The notes below the pieces were generated by a model. That model saw only the letters and a list, made by a program, of their open reading frames with translations. It had not been told where the DNA came from and searched no databases. Below are positions 26,947 to 33,972 of a DNA stretch of 64,000 bases, in pieces (within the stretch, counting starts at the first letter, position 1; every line of letters starts with the position of its first letter). Source of the DNA: JBBAGC01 sp964491265 (lineage in GTDB: Bacteria > Spirochaetota > UBA4802 > UBA5550); assembly GCA_964491265.1 (NCBI GenBank), contig CAZBFP010000003.1, forward strand, positions 62,001-126,000, in the 5' to 3' direction. Both the position numbers and the translations under genes were made by a program.

Positions 26947-27129
26947 TTAGTTTTTTACTCCATAATTCTGATCGTTTCTGCTAAATGGAATGATTTTTTT
27001 AATTGAATGCAGGAAAATTGAAAATTTTTTCAAAAAAATATTTGACATAGGCTCGAGTTCGTGTTTATTAAAATTAAATGAACTTAGCGGTTTCTTTTTT
27101 TTAATCGCTTTTTTATTTCTAGTTAACAT
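26947..27129 (-). CDS. Small basic hypothetical protein, 60 residues
   Basis: A Lys-rich frame (MLTRNKKAIKKKKPLSSFNF...) with GAGGA about eight bases upstream of the ATG. No domain is recognised. It is the only gene candidate in the AT-rich interval 26712-27335. Opposite to it, on the plus strand, lie a promoter-like pair and a strong terminator, so its 5' end could be covered by an antisense RNA. Coding status is uncertain because such AT-rich DNA yields Lys/Asn/Ile-rich frames by chance. Confidence 0.35.
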   Translation of the reverse strand: MLTRNKKAIKKKKPLSSFNFNKHELEPMSNIFLKKFSIFLHSIKKIIPFSRNDQNYGVKN

Positions 27130-27179
27130 TTTTGCTTCCTCTTCAATGTCCCCCAGTAATTTTACCGGGGGATTTTTTT
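27078..27179 (+). ncRNA. Candidate small RNA, antisense to the 5' region of the 60-residue gene
   Basis: TTGACA (27042-27047) with TATTAA 18 bases later would start a transcript near 27078. It would end about 100 bases downstream at a strong terminator (27149-27179). No plausible coding sequence uses this terminator. The interior contains GCTTCCTCTTC, complementary to the ribosome site of the opposite small gene. Confidence 0.35.
27149..27179 (+). terminator. Rho-independent terminator without an upstream plus-strand gene
   Basis: TCCCCC pairs with GGGGGA around a twelve-base loop that includes GT/AC pairs, followed by seven T. It points rightward, 157 bases before murB. Confidence 0.75.
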
Positions 27180-27335
27180 ATAGTGCATAAAAAGAGATTT
27201 ACCATCTAATTTAATTGACATCATGAGGGTCAGGTAAATCATTACCAGGTCTGAAATCTCCTGGTGTTTATCTTACTTTTATTATAATTGTGAATGAATA
27301 TGCAGGGAATGAGCTATAAAAGTTAATAATTGAAA

Positions 27336-28256
27336 ATGAAAGAGATATATATAGAAAGTAAATTAATTAAAGAATTGAGCAGGTCCTCTTCCGTCAGAGA
27401 AGGTGTCTATCTTTCAGATTACACCACTTTCAAAACCGGCGGTCCTGCAGATATTTTTATCGAACCATTTAACGAGACCGGTGTAACTGAAGCCCTTTCG
27501 TTAATCAGAGAAGCGGGTATCCCTTTAACTGTAATAGGGGGCGGTTCTAATCTGCTTATCAGCGACAAGGGCTTAAGAGGGGCTGTGATTAAAATTTCCG
27601 GAGAGGAATTTCATCCTGATATTATTGAAGGGAGTGTATATTCAAGCTCCTTTGTGACTAAAGAGCGTTTTATCGAATTTGCCATTGAGTCCGGTTTCAG
27701 CGGTGTTGAGTTTATGGCAGGGATCCCCGGATCAATAGGGGGGGGGATATATATGAATGCCGGCACATTTCTCGGTTCATTTGCAGATATTCTTTATAAA
27801 ATAAGAATCGCTGATTGCTCCGGCACTGTGGCGGAAATAAATATGGATCAAAACGGGGCCGGGTACAGAAAAATGGGGATACCTGAAGGCTCTGTAATAC
27901 TGGGGGGGTATTTTAAACTCCCTCCTGCTGGGGATAGGGAAGCATTAAAAAGCTGTATAAAAACCACTGTTGATGAAAGATGGCTAAAGCATCCTATGGA
28001 GTATCCATCAGCCGGATCTGTTTTTAAAAATCCTGAAGGGCATTCCTCCTGGAAAATTGTAAATGATTGCGGGTTAAAGGGATTTAAAATCGGCGGCGCC
28101 ATGGTCTCTGAGAAGCATACAAATTTTATTATTAATACCGGCAATGCCATGTCGCAGGATATATATGATCTGATAAAACATATACAGTCTGCAGTATATG
28201 ATAAAACCGGCATCAATCTTGATACTGAAGTAAAGGTAATAGGCAGTTTTAATTAA
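27336..28256 (+). CDS. murB: UDP-N-acetylenolpyruvoylglucosamine reductase
   Basis: About 306 residues from ATG 27336 (an in-frame TTG lies two codons earlier). FAD-binding motifs are TTFKTGGPADIFIEP and VIGGGSNLLISDKGLRGAVI. GIPGSIGGGIYMNAGTF follows, and the catalytic Ser lies in YPSAGSVFKNPEG. AMVSEKHTNFIINTG is the C-terminal signature. It makes UDP-MurNAc for peptidoglycan. A nine-G run encodes Gly-Gly-Gly and keeps its frame. The exonuclease gene begins four bases after the stop, so the two are coupled. Confidence 0.95.
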   Translation: MKEIYIESKLIKELSRSSSVREGVYLSDYTTFKTGGPADIFIEPFNETGVTEALSLIREAGIPLTVIGGGSNLLISDKGLRGAVIKISGEEFHPDIIEGSVYSSSFVTKERFIEFAIESGFSGVEFMAGIPGSIGGGIYMNAGTFLGSFADILYKIRIADCSGTVAEINMDQNGAGYRKMGIPEGSVILGGYFKLPPAGDREALKSCIKTTVDERWLKHPMEYPSAGSVFKNPEGHSSWKIVNDCGLKGFKIGGAMVSEKHTNFIINTGNAMSQDIYDLIKHIQSAVYDKTGINLDTEVKVIGSFN

Positions 28257-28260
28257 GAAC

Positions 28261-29070
28261 TTGGATTTAAATAAAAAACTTGAAGATATAAGTTTTTGTT
28301 CTCTTGATCTGGAAACAACCGGCGTTAATCCTGCTATTCACAGGATTGTAGAAATAGGGGTTTCAAGATTTAAAATCAACGGAGATTATGAAACTTTTTC
28401 CACACTGGTTGATCCATGCGTGGCTATCCCTGCAGGTGTGGTTAATATTCACGGCATCACTGATGATATGGTTGCGGGCCGTCCCCGTATTGAGGAAGTT
28501 CTTGATGAATTAACAGCTTTTATTGATGATGCTGTCCTGGTGATTCAGAATCCCCGGTTTGACCTTTCTTTTTTAAGCAGGGCTTATCTGAATGCCTGGA
28601 AGCGTGTTCCATCGCTGGCTGCGCTTGATACTGTACGACTGGCTCAGAAGTATTTTACCGGCCTTGTTAATCATAAACTCTCAACACTCTCCTGCCATCT
28701 GGGTCTAAATCTTGCAAGTCACAGGGCCCTTGATGACTCCATAGCCTGCATGAGTGTCTTTCTTGAGGTAATGAGGGGGCGCGGCTTAACCGGTTTATCC
28801 ACTCTGAGGGATGTTATAAGGATTCATGGTGATTTTGTAAGACCTGGTATAAAAATTGAGCGGAGCAGGGGGGTGGAAGTCTGGAAGACTATTTCTATAG
28901 GGGAGAAGGTATCCATAAAGTATCTTGATTCAGATGGGAAAGTCACCAGAAGGTCTATTCTTCCGAAAGAGTTTATTAACTACGGCAGGAAAAACTATAT
29001 ACTTGCTCACTGTTTTCTCAGGGACAGTGAAAGGTGTTTTCTGACCAACAGGATAATCGGAATAGATTGA
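28261..29070 (+). CDS. DEDDh 3'-5' exonuclease fused to a WYL-like domain
   Basis: This 269-residue protein opens with a TTG, the only start near the murB stop. Residues about 10-170 are a DnaQ-type exonuclease: SLDLETTGVNPAIHRIVEIG (ExoI), VNIHGITDDMVAGRP, IQNPRFDLSFLSRA (ExoII) and ASHRALDDS with the ExoIII His and Asp. Residues about 205-269 (GEKVSIKYLDSDGKVTRRSI, NYILAHCFLRDSERCF, RIIGID) resemble the WYL domain, a ligand- or nucleic-acid-sensing fold found in transcription and defence regulators. The fusion suggests an exonuclease tuned by nucleic acid ends or a ligand; this is inference. Confidence 0.8.
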   Translation: MDLNKKLEDISFCSLDLETTGVNPAIHRIVEIGVSRFKINGDYETFSTLVDPCVAIPAGVVNIHGITDDMVAGRPRIEEVLDELTAFIDDAVLVIQNPRFDLSFLSRAYLNAWKRVPSLAALDTVRLAQKYFTGLVNHKLSTLSCHLGLNLASHRALDDSIACMSVFLEVMRGRGLTGLSTLRDVIRIHGDFVRPGIKIERSRGVEVWKTISIGEKVSIKYLDSDGKVTRRSILPKEFINYGRKNYILAHCFLRDSERCFLTNRIIGID

Positions 29071-29072
29071 TT

Positions 29073-29193
29073 CTGTGCTGATTCCTTAACAATTTTGCAG
29101 AATAAAATGTTCTAATACCTCCGCCGCCTTCGGCGGCGGAGGTATTGGAAAGAGCATTATTACTTTATAAAGTATCTTCAGGAATAATTACTG
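29073..29193 (+). repeat. Palindromic element family 1, copy D
   Basis: CTGTGCTGATTCCTTAAC begins and CTTCAGGAATAATTACTG ends the copy, with the hairpin CCTCCGCCGCCTTCGGCGGC. It lies between the exonuclease stop and the convergent Omp85-like gene, where it could also serve as a transcriptional boundary. Confidence 0.88.
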
Positions 29194-29200
29194 AGACCGG

Positions 29201-30838
29201 TTACCATTTTTTTCTCAGTCTTATACTGAAATTGTTCTGTGAAATATTGTCTGGAAGGAGAATATCCCTGCCGAAATATAGAATCATCTCAAACTGGTCA
29301 TAAATAAGAAATCTTGCTGTGGGGCCTGCAATATATCCTGTTTTATTCCCTGAAATTTCAAAGCCTGTTCCTTCAAAAAGTACCATTTCAGCAAAAAAAC
29401 CTGTATATATATAATCTTCGTATATGGAAAATCTGTATTCGGATGATAGAGCAAGCTGCTTTTCAGAGTAATAATTTTTACCTGTAAAGCCTTTGAAGAA
29501 GCTGCTGTTCACGTTTTCCTGGTGGTGGAAGGGGACTTCCTTGAAAAATAGTTTTGTTTCAGTTCCTAAAGATAATATACTCAGATTGGAAAATTCTATA
29601 TCATAATTCCCTCTTACTTCAAGCTCCTGTGCATTGTATTCTGTGAAAAGCTGTCTGTATGTAAAGAGCAGGTTTTTGTCTATCCGGTTCCCTATTCTGA
29701 TCGGGATTGGATCGATTTTAAGGTGGAATTCAACCAGGGGGAATCGTTCAATCTTATCTTCAATCTTAACATGCTCCGATGCGCTGCTGTCAATTGAACT
29801 GCCGAAAAAATATACATTTTCCAGTCCCGCACCGGCATAAACATTCAGGTTTTTGAGAAGTTTAAATCCCGGTGCAAAAATACCGCGTACCTGGATATAC
29901 TGATATTTTTCCAGCCCCAGGTCAGGGCGGGAAGTATCGGTATGGTAAATTCTCCCCTTTACAAGGGGTGTGAATATTTTTGAATTAATCGGCATAAAAA
30001 CATATGTGCTCTTTATGTCTATAAATGATCTCTCCGGAGGGAACTGCGGCGCTCCAGCAGGCGGTATTTTCAGAAAGCTGTTGAGCCCGAAGTCGAAACC
30101 TGATTCGAGCGAAACATCAAACTTGTCACCCTTTGCAAGGAAATCATTTTTGTAATATGATACTTCAGGAATAAATGTTGATGAAAATTTGTAATTTACT
30201 GAAAAGCCTATACCATTATCGCTTTCAAGAAGATTCCCGTTTTTAAATTTTTCAACATGTATATGCAGGTCGTAGAGGGGTTCAAAATCATCAAAAAGTT
30301 CAATTTCTGCAAATCCGAGTCCAAGTGACTGAAGATCTCTGTTGAGCTGGAAAAAATTTTCATCAAATTTTTTTACAGGAACAAGTTCAGCTGTAATTTC
30401 ATTTATTTTGTATTTTTCTTTAACCTTTTCAATGTTCCTCTCGAGCTCTATACTGTTGTAGATTTTGTTTCGGGTGTTAAGCAGCTGCCTTACCTTTAAT
30501 GAGTAGTATGAATTAAGATTATGAATAATCAGTCTGCCGATTTCCCCTTCATCAATATGGAGGGTAAGTTTATCAGGGTTGTTCTCAATAATTTGAATTC
30601 TCAGCAGGGAGTAGCCCTGAGATGTATAAAAATGACCGATCCGGTTGATAAGTTCAGATGTTCTTATCTTTCTCCTGCTGTATTCCTCAAACTTTAGAAT
30701 GCTGTATAATTCATTGCTGCTGTAGACTTTTAATCCCCTCAGTTCAAGTTCTTTATGCGGTTCAGCTGATATAGCAGAGAGGAGGGTAAGAAGGATTACT
30801 GTAATATAGAAGGTAAATTTTATCTGAGTTCGAAACAT
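29201..30838 (-). CDS. Omp85/TamA-like outer-membrane protein with POTRA domains
   Basis: This 545-residue protein has a signal peptide (FTFYITVILLTLLSAISAEP) and two POTRA-like units: LELRGLKVYSSNELYSIL with FYTSQGYSLLRIQI, and GEIGRLIIHNLNSYYSLKVR with later repeats. The C-terminal half is beta-barrel-like and ends FSIRLRKKW with a terminal aromatic. It probably assembles or transports outer-membrane proteins or lipids. Its start lies two bases after the stop of the ArsR-type gene, so the pair is translationally coupled; regulator control of an Omp85-like protein is unusual. It differs from the 7465-8811 paralogue in having more periplasmic domain. Confidence 0.75.
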   Translation of the reverse strand: MFRTQIKFTFYITVILLTLLSAISAEPHKELELRGLKVYSSNELYSILKFEEYSRRKIRTSELINRIGHFYTSQGYSLLRIQIIENNPDKLTLHIDEGEIGRLIIHNLNSYYSLKVRQLLNTRNKIYNSIELERNIEKVKEKYKINEITAELVPVKKFDENFFQLNRDLQSLGLGFAEIELFDDFEPLYDLHIHVEKFKNGNLLESDNGIGFSVNYKFSSTFIPEVSYYKNDFLAKGDKFDVSLESGFDFGLNSFLKIPPAGAPQFPPERSFIDIKSTYVFMPINSKIFTPLVKGRIYHTDTSRPDLGLEKYQYIQVRGIFAPGFKLLKNLNVYAGAGLENVYFFGSSIDSSASEHVKIEDKIERFPLVEFHLKIDPIPIRIGNRIDKNLLFTYRQLFTEYNAQELEVRGNYDIEFSNLSILSLGTETKLFFKEVPFHHQENVNSSFFKGFTGKNYYSEKQLALSSEYRFSIYEDYIYTGFFAEMVLFEGTGFEISGNKTGYIAGPTARFLIYDQFEMILYFGRDILLPDNISQNNFSIRLRKKW

Positions 30839-30840
30839 CT

Positions 30841-31125
30841 TCAGCAGAACAGGGTTTTTATTGTTTCCATTAAGGTGACAATATTTTTGTCCTTAAGAGA
30901 ATAATACATAAAATTGGCATCCTTTCTCCTGACTATTATGTCTGCTTTTCTTAATACTGTAAGATGCTGGGATATATTTGAAATGGTTGAACCGAACTTC
31001 TGCTCGATTTCACCTACATTTTTTTCCCCTTCCAGAAGGAAGCAGAGTATTTTAAGCCTTATGGGGTGTGCAATCGATTTAAGCATCTCTGTAGCTGTGT
31101 CTATCTGACAATCAGAAAAAAGCAT
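30841..31125 (-). CDS. ArsR-family regulator, BigR/SqrR-like persulfide sensor candidate
   Basis: This 94-residue winged-helix protein contains LKSIAHPIRLKILCFLLEGE, VGEIEQKFGSTISNISQHL (recognition helices) and VRRKDANFMYYSLKD (wing). Cys28 lies in helix 2 and Cys94 is the last residue; their spacing of 66 equals that of the dithiol pair in SqrR and BigR (41/107 and 42/108). The metal-binding CVC motif of ArsR and the usual SmtB site are not evident. It is the first gene of a coupled pair with an Omp85-like gene and probably autoregulates through the palindrome at 31138-31159. Reactive-sulfur sensing is inferred. Confidence 0.85.
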   Translation of the reverse strand: MLFSDCQIDTATEMLKSIAHPIRLKILCFLLEGEKNVGEIEQKFGSTISNISQHLTVLRKADIIVRRKDANFMYYSLKDKNIVTLMETIKTLFC

Positions 31126-31137
31126 GGTTATTTCCTG

Positions 31138-31159
31138 TAAATAAGAGTTTAAGTATTTA
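31138..31159. promoter_or_regulatory. Candidate operator of the ArsR-type regulator
   Basis: TAAATA (31138-31143) and TATTTA (31154-31159) form an inverted repeat with a ten-base spacer, 13-34 bases upstream of the regulator start, where ArsR-family operators usually lie. Confidence 0.35.
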
Positions 31160-31221
31160 TAGAAATTATGAAATAGGTTGGAATAATGTCAATCTTTTTA
31201 TCATTATTGTCGGGTATAAAA

Positions 31222-31545
31222 TTATGCACTTCTTCTCTTTTCTGTAGTTTTTTCCTCTTCTCCCATGGGAACAAGGAAGTCGTAAAGATTAAGCATATTG
31301 AGGATATTTTTTACTCCAGGGGAAAGAATGAGCTTTATCCGGCTGTTTTTTTTGCAGGCTGCCTGTTTAGTGTGAAGAAGGAAGCCGATAAAGGATGTAT
31401 GAATCCTTTCTGTGGCTGAAAGATCAAAAATAATTTCAGTGATACCGTTTTGCTCATTAAATGCAGTTAAATATCCCGGAACAGATTCATAACCGATATT
31501 CTCCGGAAATATCCAGACTTTTTTTGTTTCCTGTATGTAGTTCAT
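31222..31545 (-). CDS. STAS-domain protein (anti-sigma factor antagonist-like)
   Basis: The 107-residue protein resembles the SpoIIAA/RsbV STAS fold: ITEIIFDLSATERIHTSFIG (strand, then the loop that carries the phosphorylatable Ser), KNSRIKLILSPGVKNILNML and LYDFLVPM. The usual DSSGLG loop is changed to IHTSFIGFL, but a Ser/Thr remains. STAS proteins work in partner-switching with kinase/anti-sigma factors. No kinase or phosphatase partner is nearby, so it may act with distant partners. A conventional lone STAS protein is the simplest view. Confidence 0.7.
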   Translation of the reverse strand: MNYIQETKKVWIFPENIGYESVPGYLTAFNEQNGITEIIFDLSATERIHTSFIGFLLHTKQAACKKNSRIKLILSPGVKNILNMLNLYDFLVPMGEEEKTTEKRRSA

Positions 31546-31579
31546 ATAAGCATCCTTGCTTGTAATCCATTTTTCCCTT

Positions 31580-31861
31580 TTAATAGTATCGACATAATAA
31601 TGTTATTATTGAGCATTTTTTCCCGGTGAGAGTAATATCCTGTTTTAAACCTGCAATTATCTTTATCCTCTCAGCAGCTAAAGGTGAGGAAAGCCTTTCT
31701 CGGCGCACCAGCGGAGTATTAAGATGAATCAGCACCTGCATTTTGAGAAGATAGGGCTTTTGATGGTTATAAGAACAAAAAAACCTTGAAATAATGCGGG
31801 AACTGTTGGAGATGGTTAGTTCATTTGCAGTACAAATTAAGAAAGGCATATTCTTTGACAT
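31580..31861 (-). CDS. Hypothetical protein, weakly supported
   Basis: A 93-residue open frame (MSKNMPFLICTANELTIS...) on the same strand as, and just upstream of, the STAS gene. There is no good ribosome site, signal or domain. A middle segment (SPLAAERIKIIAGLKQDITL) looks protein-like. It may be a small gene or a remnant. The reverse strand shows no better candidate. Confidence 0.3.
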   Translation of the reverse strand: MSKNMPFLICTANELTISNSSRIISRFFCSYNHQKPYLLKMQVLIHLNTPLVRRERLSSPLAAERIKIIAGLKQDITLTGKKCSIITLLCRYY

Positions 31862-31936
31862 ATACTGCGAAATATTCCCATCATTTTTTATTTTCTGCCG
31901 GGTAATACCTGATTGAATAATGATGAGTAAGAGCAG

Positions 31937-33691
31937 GTGAAAGGATATAATGAAGTTAAAAAAATGTATACATCATTGAAAAATAAAAAACCTAACAGCG
32001 ATATCCCCCTTGATATGGATCAGATAAGGAAGCTTTTTATTATGCCCGATTCCCCTGATAAGTTTCATGAATTCGGGAATGAGCTCCTTGACATGATCCA
32101 CAGTTTCTTTTCTGAGAAAGGAGGGATACACAGCTCTATTCAGCTTTCTGATCTTGCGAAAATTTTTTCCGATATCGACGTACCCAATGAACCTCATCTT
32201 CTTAAACATGTATTATATGAAATTAAAACCAAGGTTATAGCCCATTCGGTGAAAGTAGGTAATCCCTATTATATAGGACATATGACAAGCGCTGTCCCCT
32301 ATTTTGTAATTCTTCTTGAAATGATTACAACAGCACTCAATCAGAACCAGGTTAAAATTGAGTCAGCTAAAGCTTCCACATTTCTGGAGAAAGAATTTCT
32401 GTCATGGATGCACAGGGTAATATTTAAGCGGTCAGAAAAGTTCTACAGGGCCAATATTCAGAACAGGGATTCTGTTCTCGGGAATATAACACTGGACGGC
32501 ACAATGGCTAATCTTACAGCACTTCTTGCGGCAAGGAATCTGGCGTTCCCCCCTGACGGGCGATTCCCCGGCATAAGGGAGGCTGGAGTATATGAGGCAT
32601 TTAAGCATTATGGTGTTGAACGTGCAGTTATATTTGTTTCAAAGAGAGGGCATTACTCAATAGATAAGGTGGGGAGGCTGCTTGGTATCGGAAACAGAAG
32701 TATTATTAAAATTCCTGTTGATGATAAAAATAAAATCGATACACTTAAGCTCGAGAAAGCATGCAGAGATATAGAAGAGCAGAATGAAAAAGGGGGCCTT
32801 AAAACAAAGATTATCTCTATTGTAGGGATAGCAGGCACCACTGAAACAGGGAATATTGACAACCTGAAAGAGTTAAGGCGTATTGCCACAAAATATAATA
32901 CCCATTTTCATGTTGATGCTGCATGGGGCGGATCTGTACTTCTTGCTGAAGAATACAGGTATCTTTTTGCAGGTATAGAGAAGGCGGATTCAGTCACTGT
33001 AGATGCACACAAACTTCTCTACGCGCCCCCTTCACTGGGGATGGTGTTTTTCCGAAACGGAACAGAGTCAAAAGCTCTTATGCATAATTCGAACTATATT
33101 ATACGACCCGATTCAATTGATCTGGGGAGATTCTCAGTAGAAGGTTCCCGCCCCTTTGCTTCTCTGAAACCATGGGCTACAATTAAAATTTTCGGCAGAC
33201 AGGGGTTTAAGCAGATGTTTGATCATGCTTTTAAGCTTACATCTGTGTTGCGGGGGCTTGTTGAGGTGCATTCCAACTTTGAGGCAATGAATCAGCCTGA
33301 GCTTTTTATTTTTAATTACAGGTTTGTCCCCCTTTCTGTTAAGGAGAAGCTGAATTCGCTGCTTATAAAAATAGCTGATACTGACATGAGAGATGAAAAG
33401 AAAGAAGAGAAAAAAATCAGGTATCTTAACCGCATAGAAAGGTTAAATAAGGCGCTTAATGATCTCAATATTGAATTACACAAGGCTATAAGGGATGAGG
33501 ATGAGAGCTTTGTATCAAGGACAATGTTTGATATACCCATGTATTATTATCAGGATTGTGTGGTTCTGCGGGCAATAACCATAAATCCTCTTACCTCTCC
33601 GGAAATACTCAAGGAGATAATTGATCATCAGAATATTCTCGGGATGAAGATTTATAAACATCATTTTTTAAGCAGATTTGAAAAATTGTAG
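31937..33691 (+). CDS. PLP-dependent group II decarboxylase (PanP/glutamate decarboxylase-like)
   Basis: This 584-residue protein starts at GTG 31937 behind an AG-rich stretch. PLP-fold markers are NITLDGTMANLTALLAARN, TTETGNIDNL, the Asp in THFHVDAAWGGSVL (about residue 327) and the Schiff-base Lys in TVDAHKLLYAPPSLGMV (about residue 358). Group II decarboxylases act on glutamate, aspartate or aromatic amino acids. Length and the VGNPYYIGHMTSAVPYF segment resemble the PanP-type aspartate 1-decarboxylase, which makes beta-alanine for CoA, but the substrate is inferred. It is followed by the leu leader region on the same strand. Confidence 0.82.
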   Translation: MKGYNEVKKMYTSLKNKKPNSDIPLDMDQIRKLFIMPDSPDKFHEFGNELLDMIHSFFSEKGGIHSSIQLSDLAKIFSDIDVPNEPHLLKHVLYEIKTKVIAHSVKVGNPYYIGHMTSAVPYFVILLEMITTALNQNQVKIESAKASTFLEKEFLSWMHRVIFKRSEKFYRANIQNRDSVLGNITLDGTMANLTALLAARNLAFPPDGRFPGIREAGVYEAFKHYGVERAVIFVSKRGHYSIDKVGRLLGIGNRSIIKIPVDDKNKIDTLKLEKACRDIEEQNEKGGLKTKIISIVGIAGTTETGNIDNLKELRRIATKYNTHFHVDAAWGGSVLLAEEYRYLFAGIEKADSVTVDAHKLLYAPPSLGMVFFRNGTESKALMHNSNYIIRPDSIDLGRFSVEGSRPFASLKPWATIKIFGRQGFKQMFDHAFKLTSVLRGLVEVHSNFEAMNQPELFIFNYRFVPLSVKEKLNSLLIKIADTDMRDEKKEEKKIRYLNRIERLNKALNDLNIELHKAIRDEDESFVSRTMFDIPMYYYQDCVVLRAITINPLTSPEILKEIIDHQNILGMKIYKHHFLSRFEKL

Positions 33692-33700
33692 CTTTTTAAA

Positions 33701-33728
33701 TTGACAATGACATGGCATTCTTTAAATA
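33701..33728 (+). promoter_or_regulatory. Possible promoter of the leu leader
   Basis: TTGACA (33701-33706) with a 16-base spacer and TAAATA (33723-33728). The -35 is perfect and the -10 is poor. It would give a short 5' leader before the Leu-rich peptide. Confidence 0.35.
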
Positions 33729-33752
33729 AGTATCAGAGATTGAAAAATAACA

Positions 33753-33830
33753 ATGACAACACAAAAAATACATTCACTATTACTCGCTCTTCTCCTTCTC
33801 TGCCTGCCTGGAGCTGGTACAGTTTTGTGA
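33753..33830 (+). CDS. Leucine-rich leader peptide upstream of leuA, 25 residues
   Basis: The frame MTTQKIHSLLLALLLLCLPG plus AGTVL contains nine Leu codons, eight of them within eleven positions, using CTA, TTA, CTC, CTT, CTG and TTG. It ends 28 bases before a strong terminator that lies directly ahead of leuA. This is the layout of transcription attenuation by ribosome stalling at Leu codons. A signal peptide of a truncated secreted protein would look similar, but position and terminator favour a leu leader. The ribosome site is weak. Confidence 0.6.
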   Translation: MTTQKIHSLLLALLLLCLPGAGTVL

Positions 33831-33858
33831 TGTCTTTTTGACATAGTGGATATAAAAA

Positions 33859-33892
33859 AGGCCGTCACGAAACAGAGTGACGGCTTTTTTTT
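33859..33892 (+). terminator. Terminator between the Leu-rich leader and leuA (attenuator)
   Basis: GCCGTCAC (33861-33868) pairs with GTGACGGC (33877-33884), followed by eight T. The upstream ATGTC-ttttt-GACAT hairpin (33829-33843) and a GTGAT that could pair with GTCAC offer possible alternative structures. Confidence 0.8.
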
Positions 33893-33972
33893 GTTGTTAT
33901 AGGATTAGCCGCATTTCCGGTAAGACTGAATTTAAAATATTGAAAATGAAATCGATTAAAATGGAGAATAAA

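Noticed and set aside
26990..27190. A 66-residue hydrophobic frame on the plus strand
   Set aside because: It has no ribosome site and runs through the strong terminator at 27149-27179.
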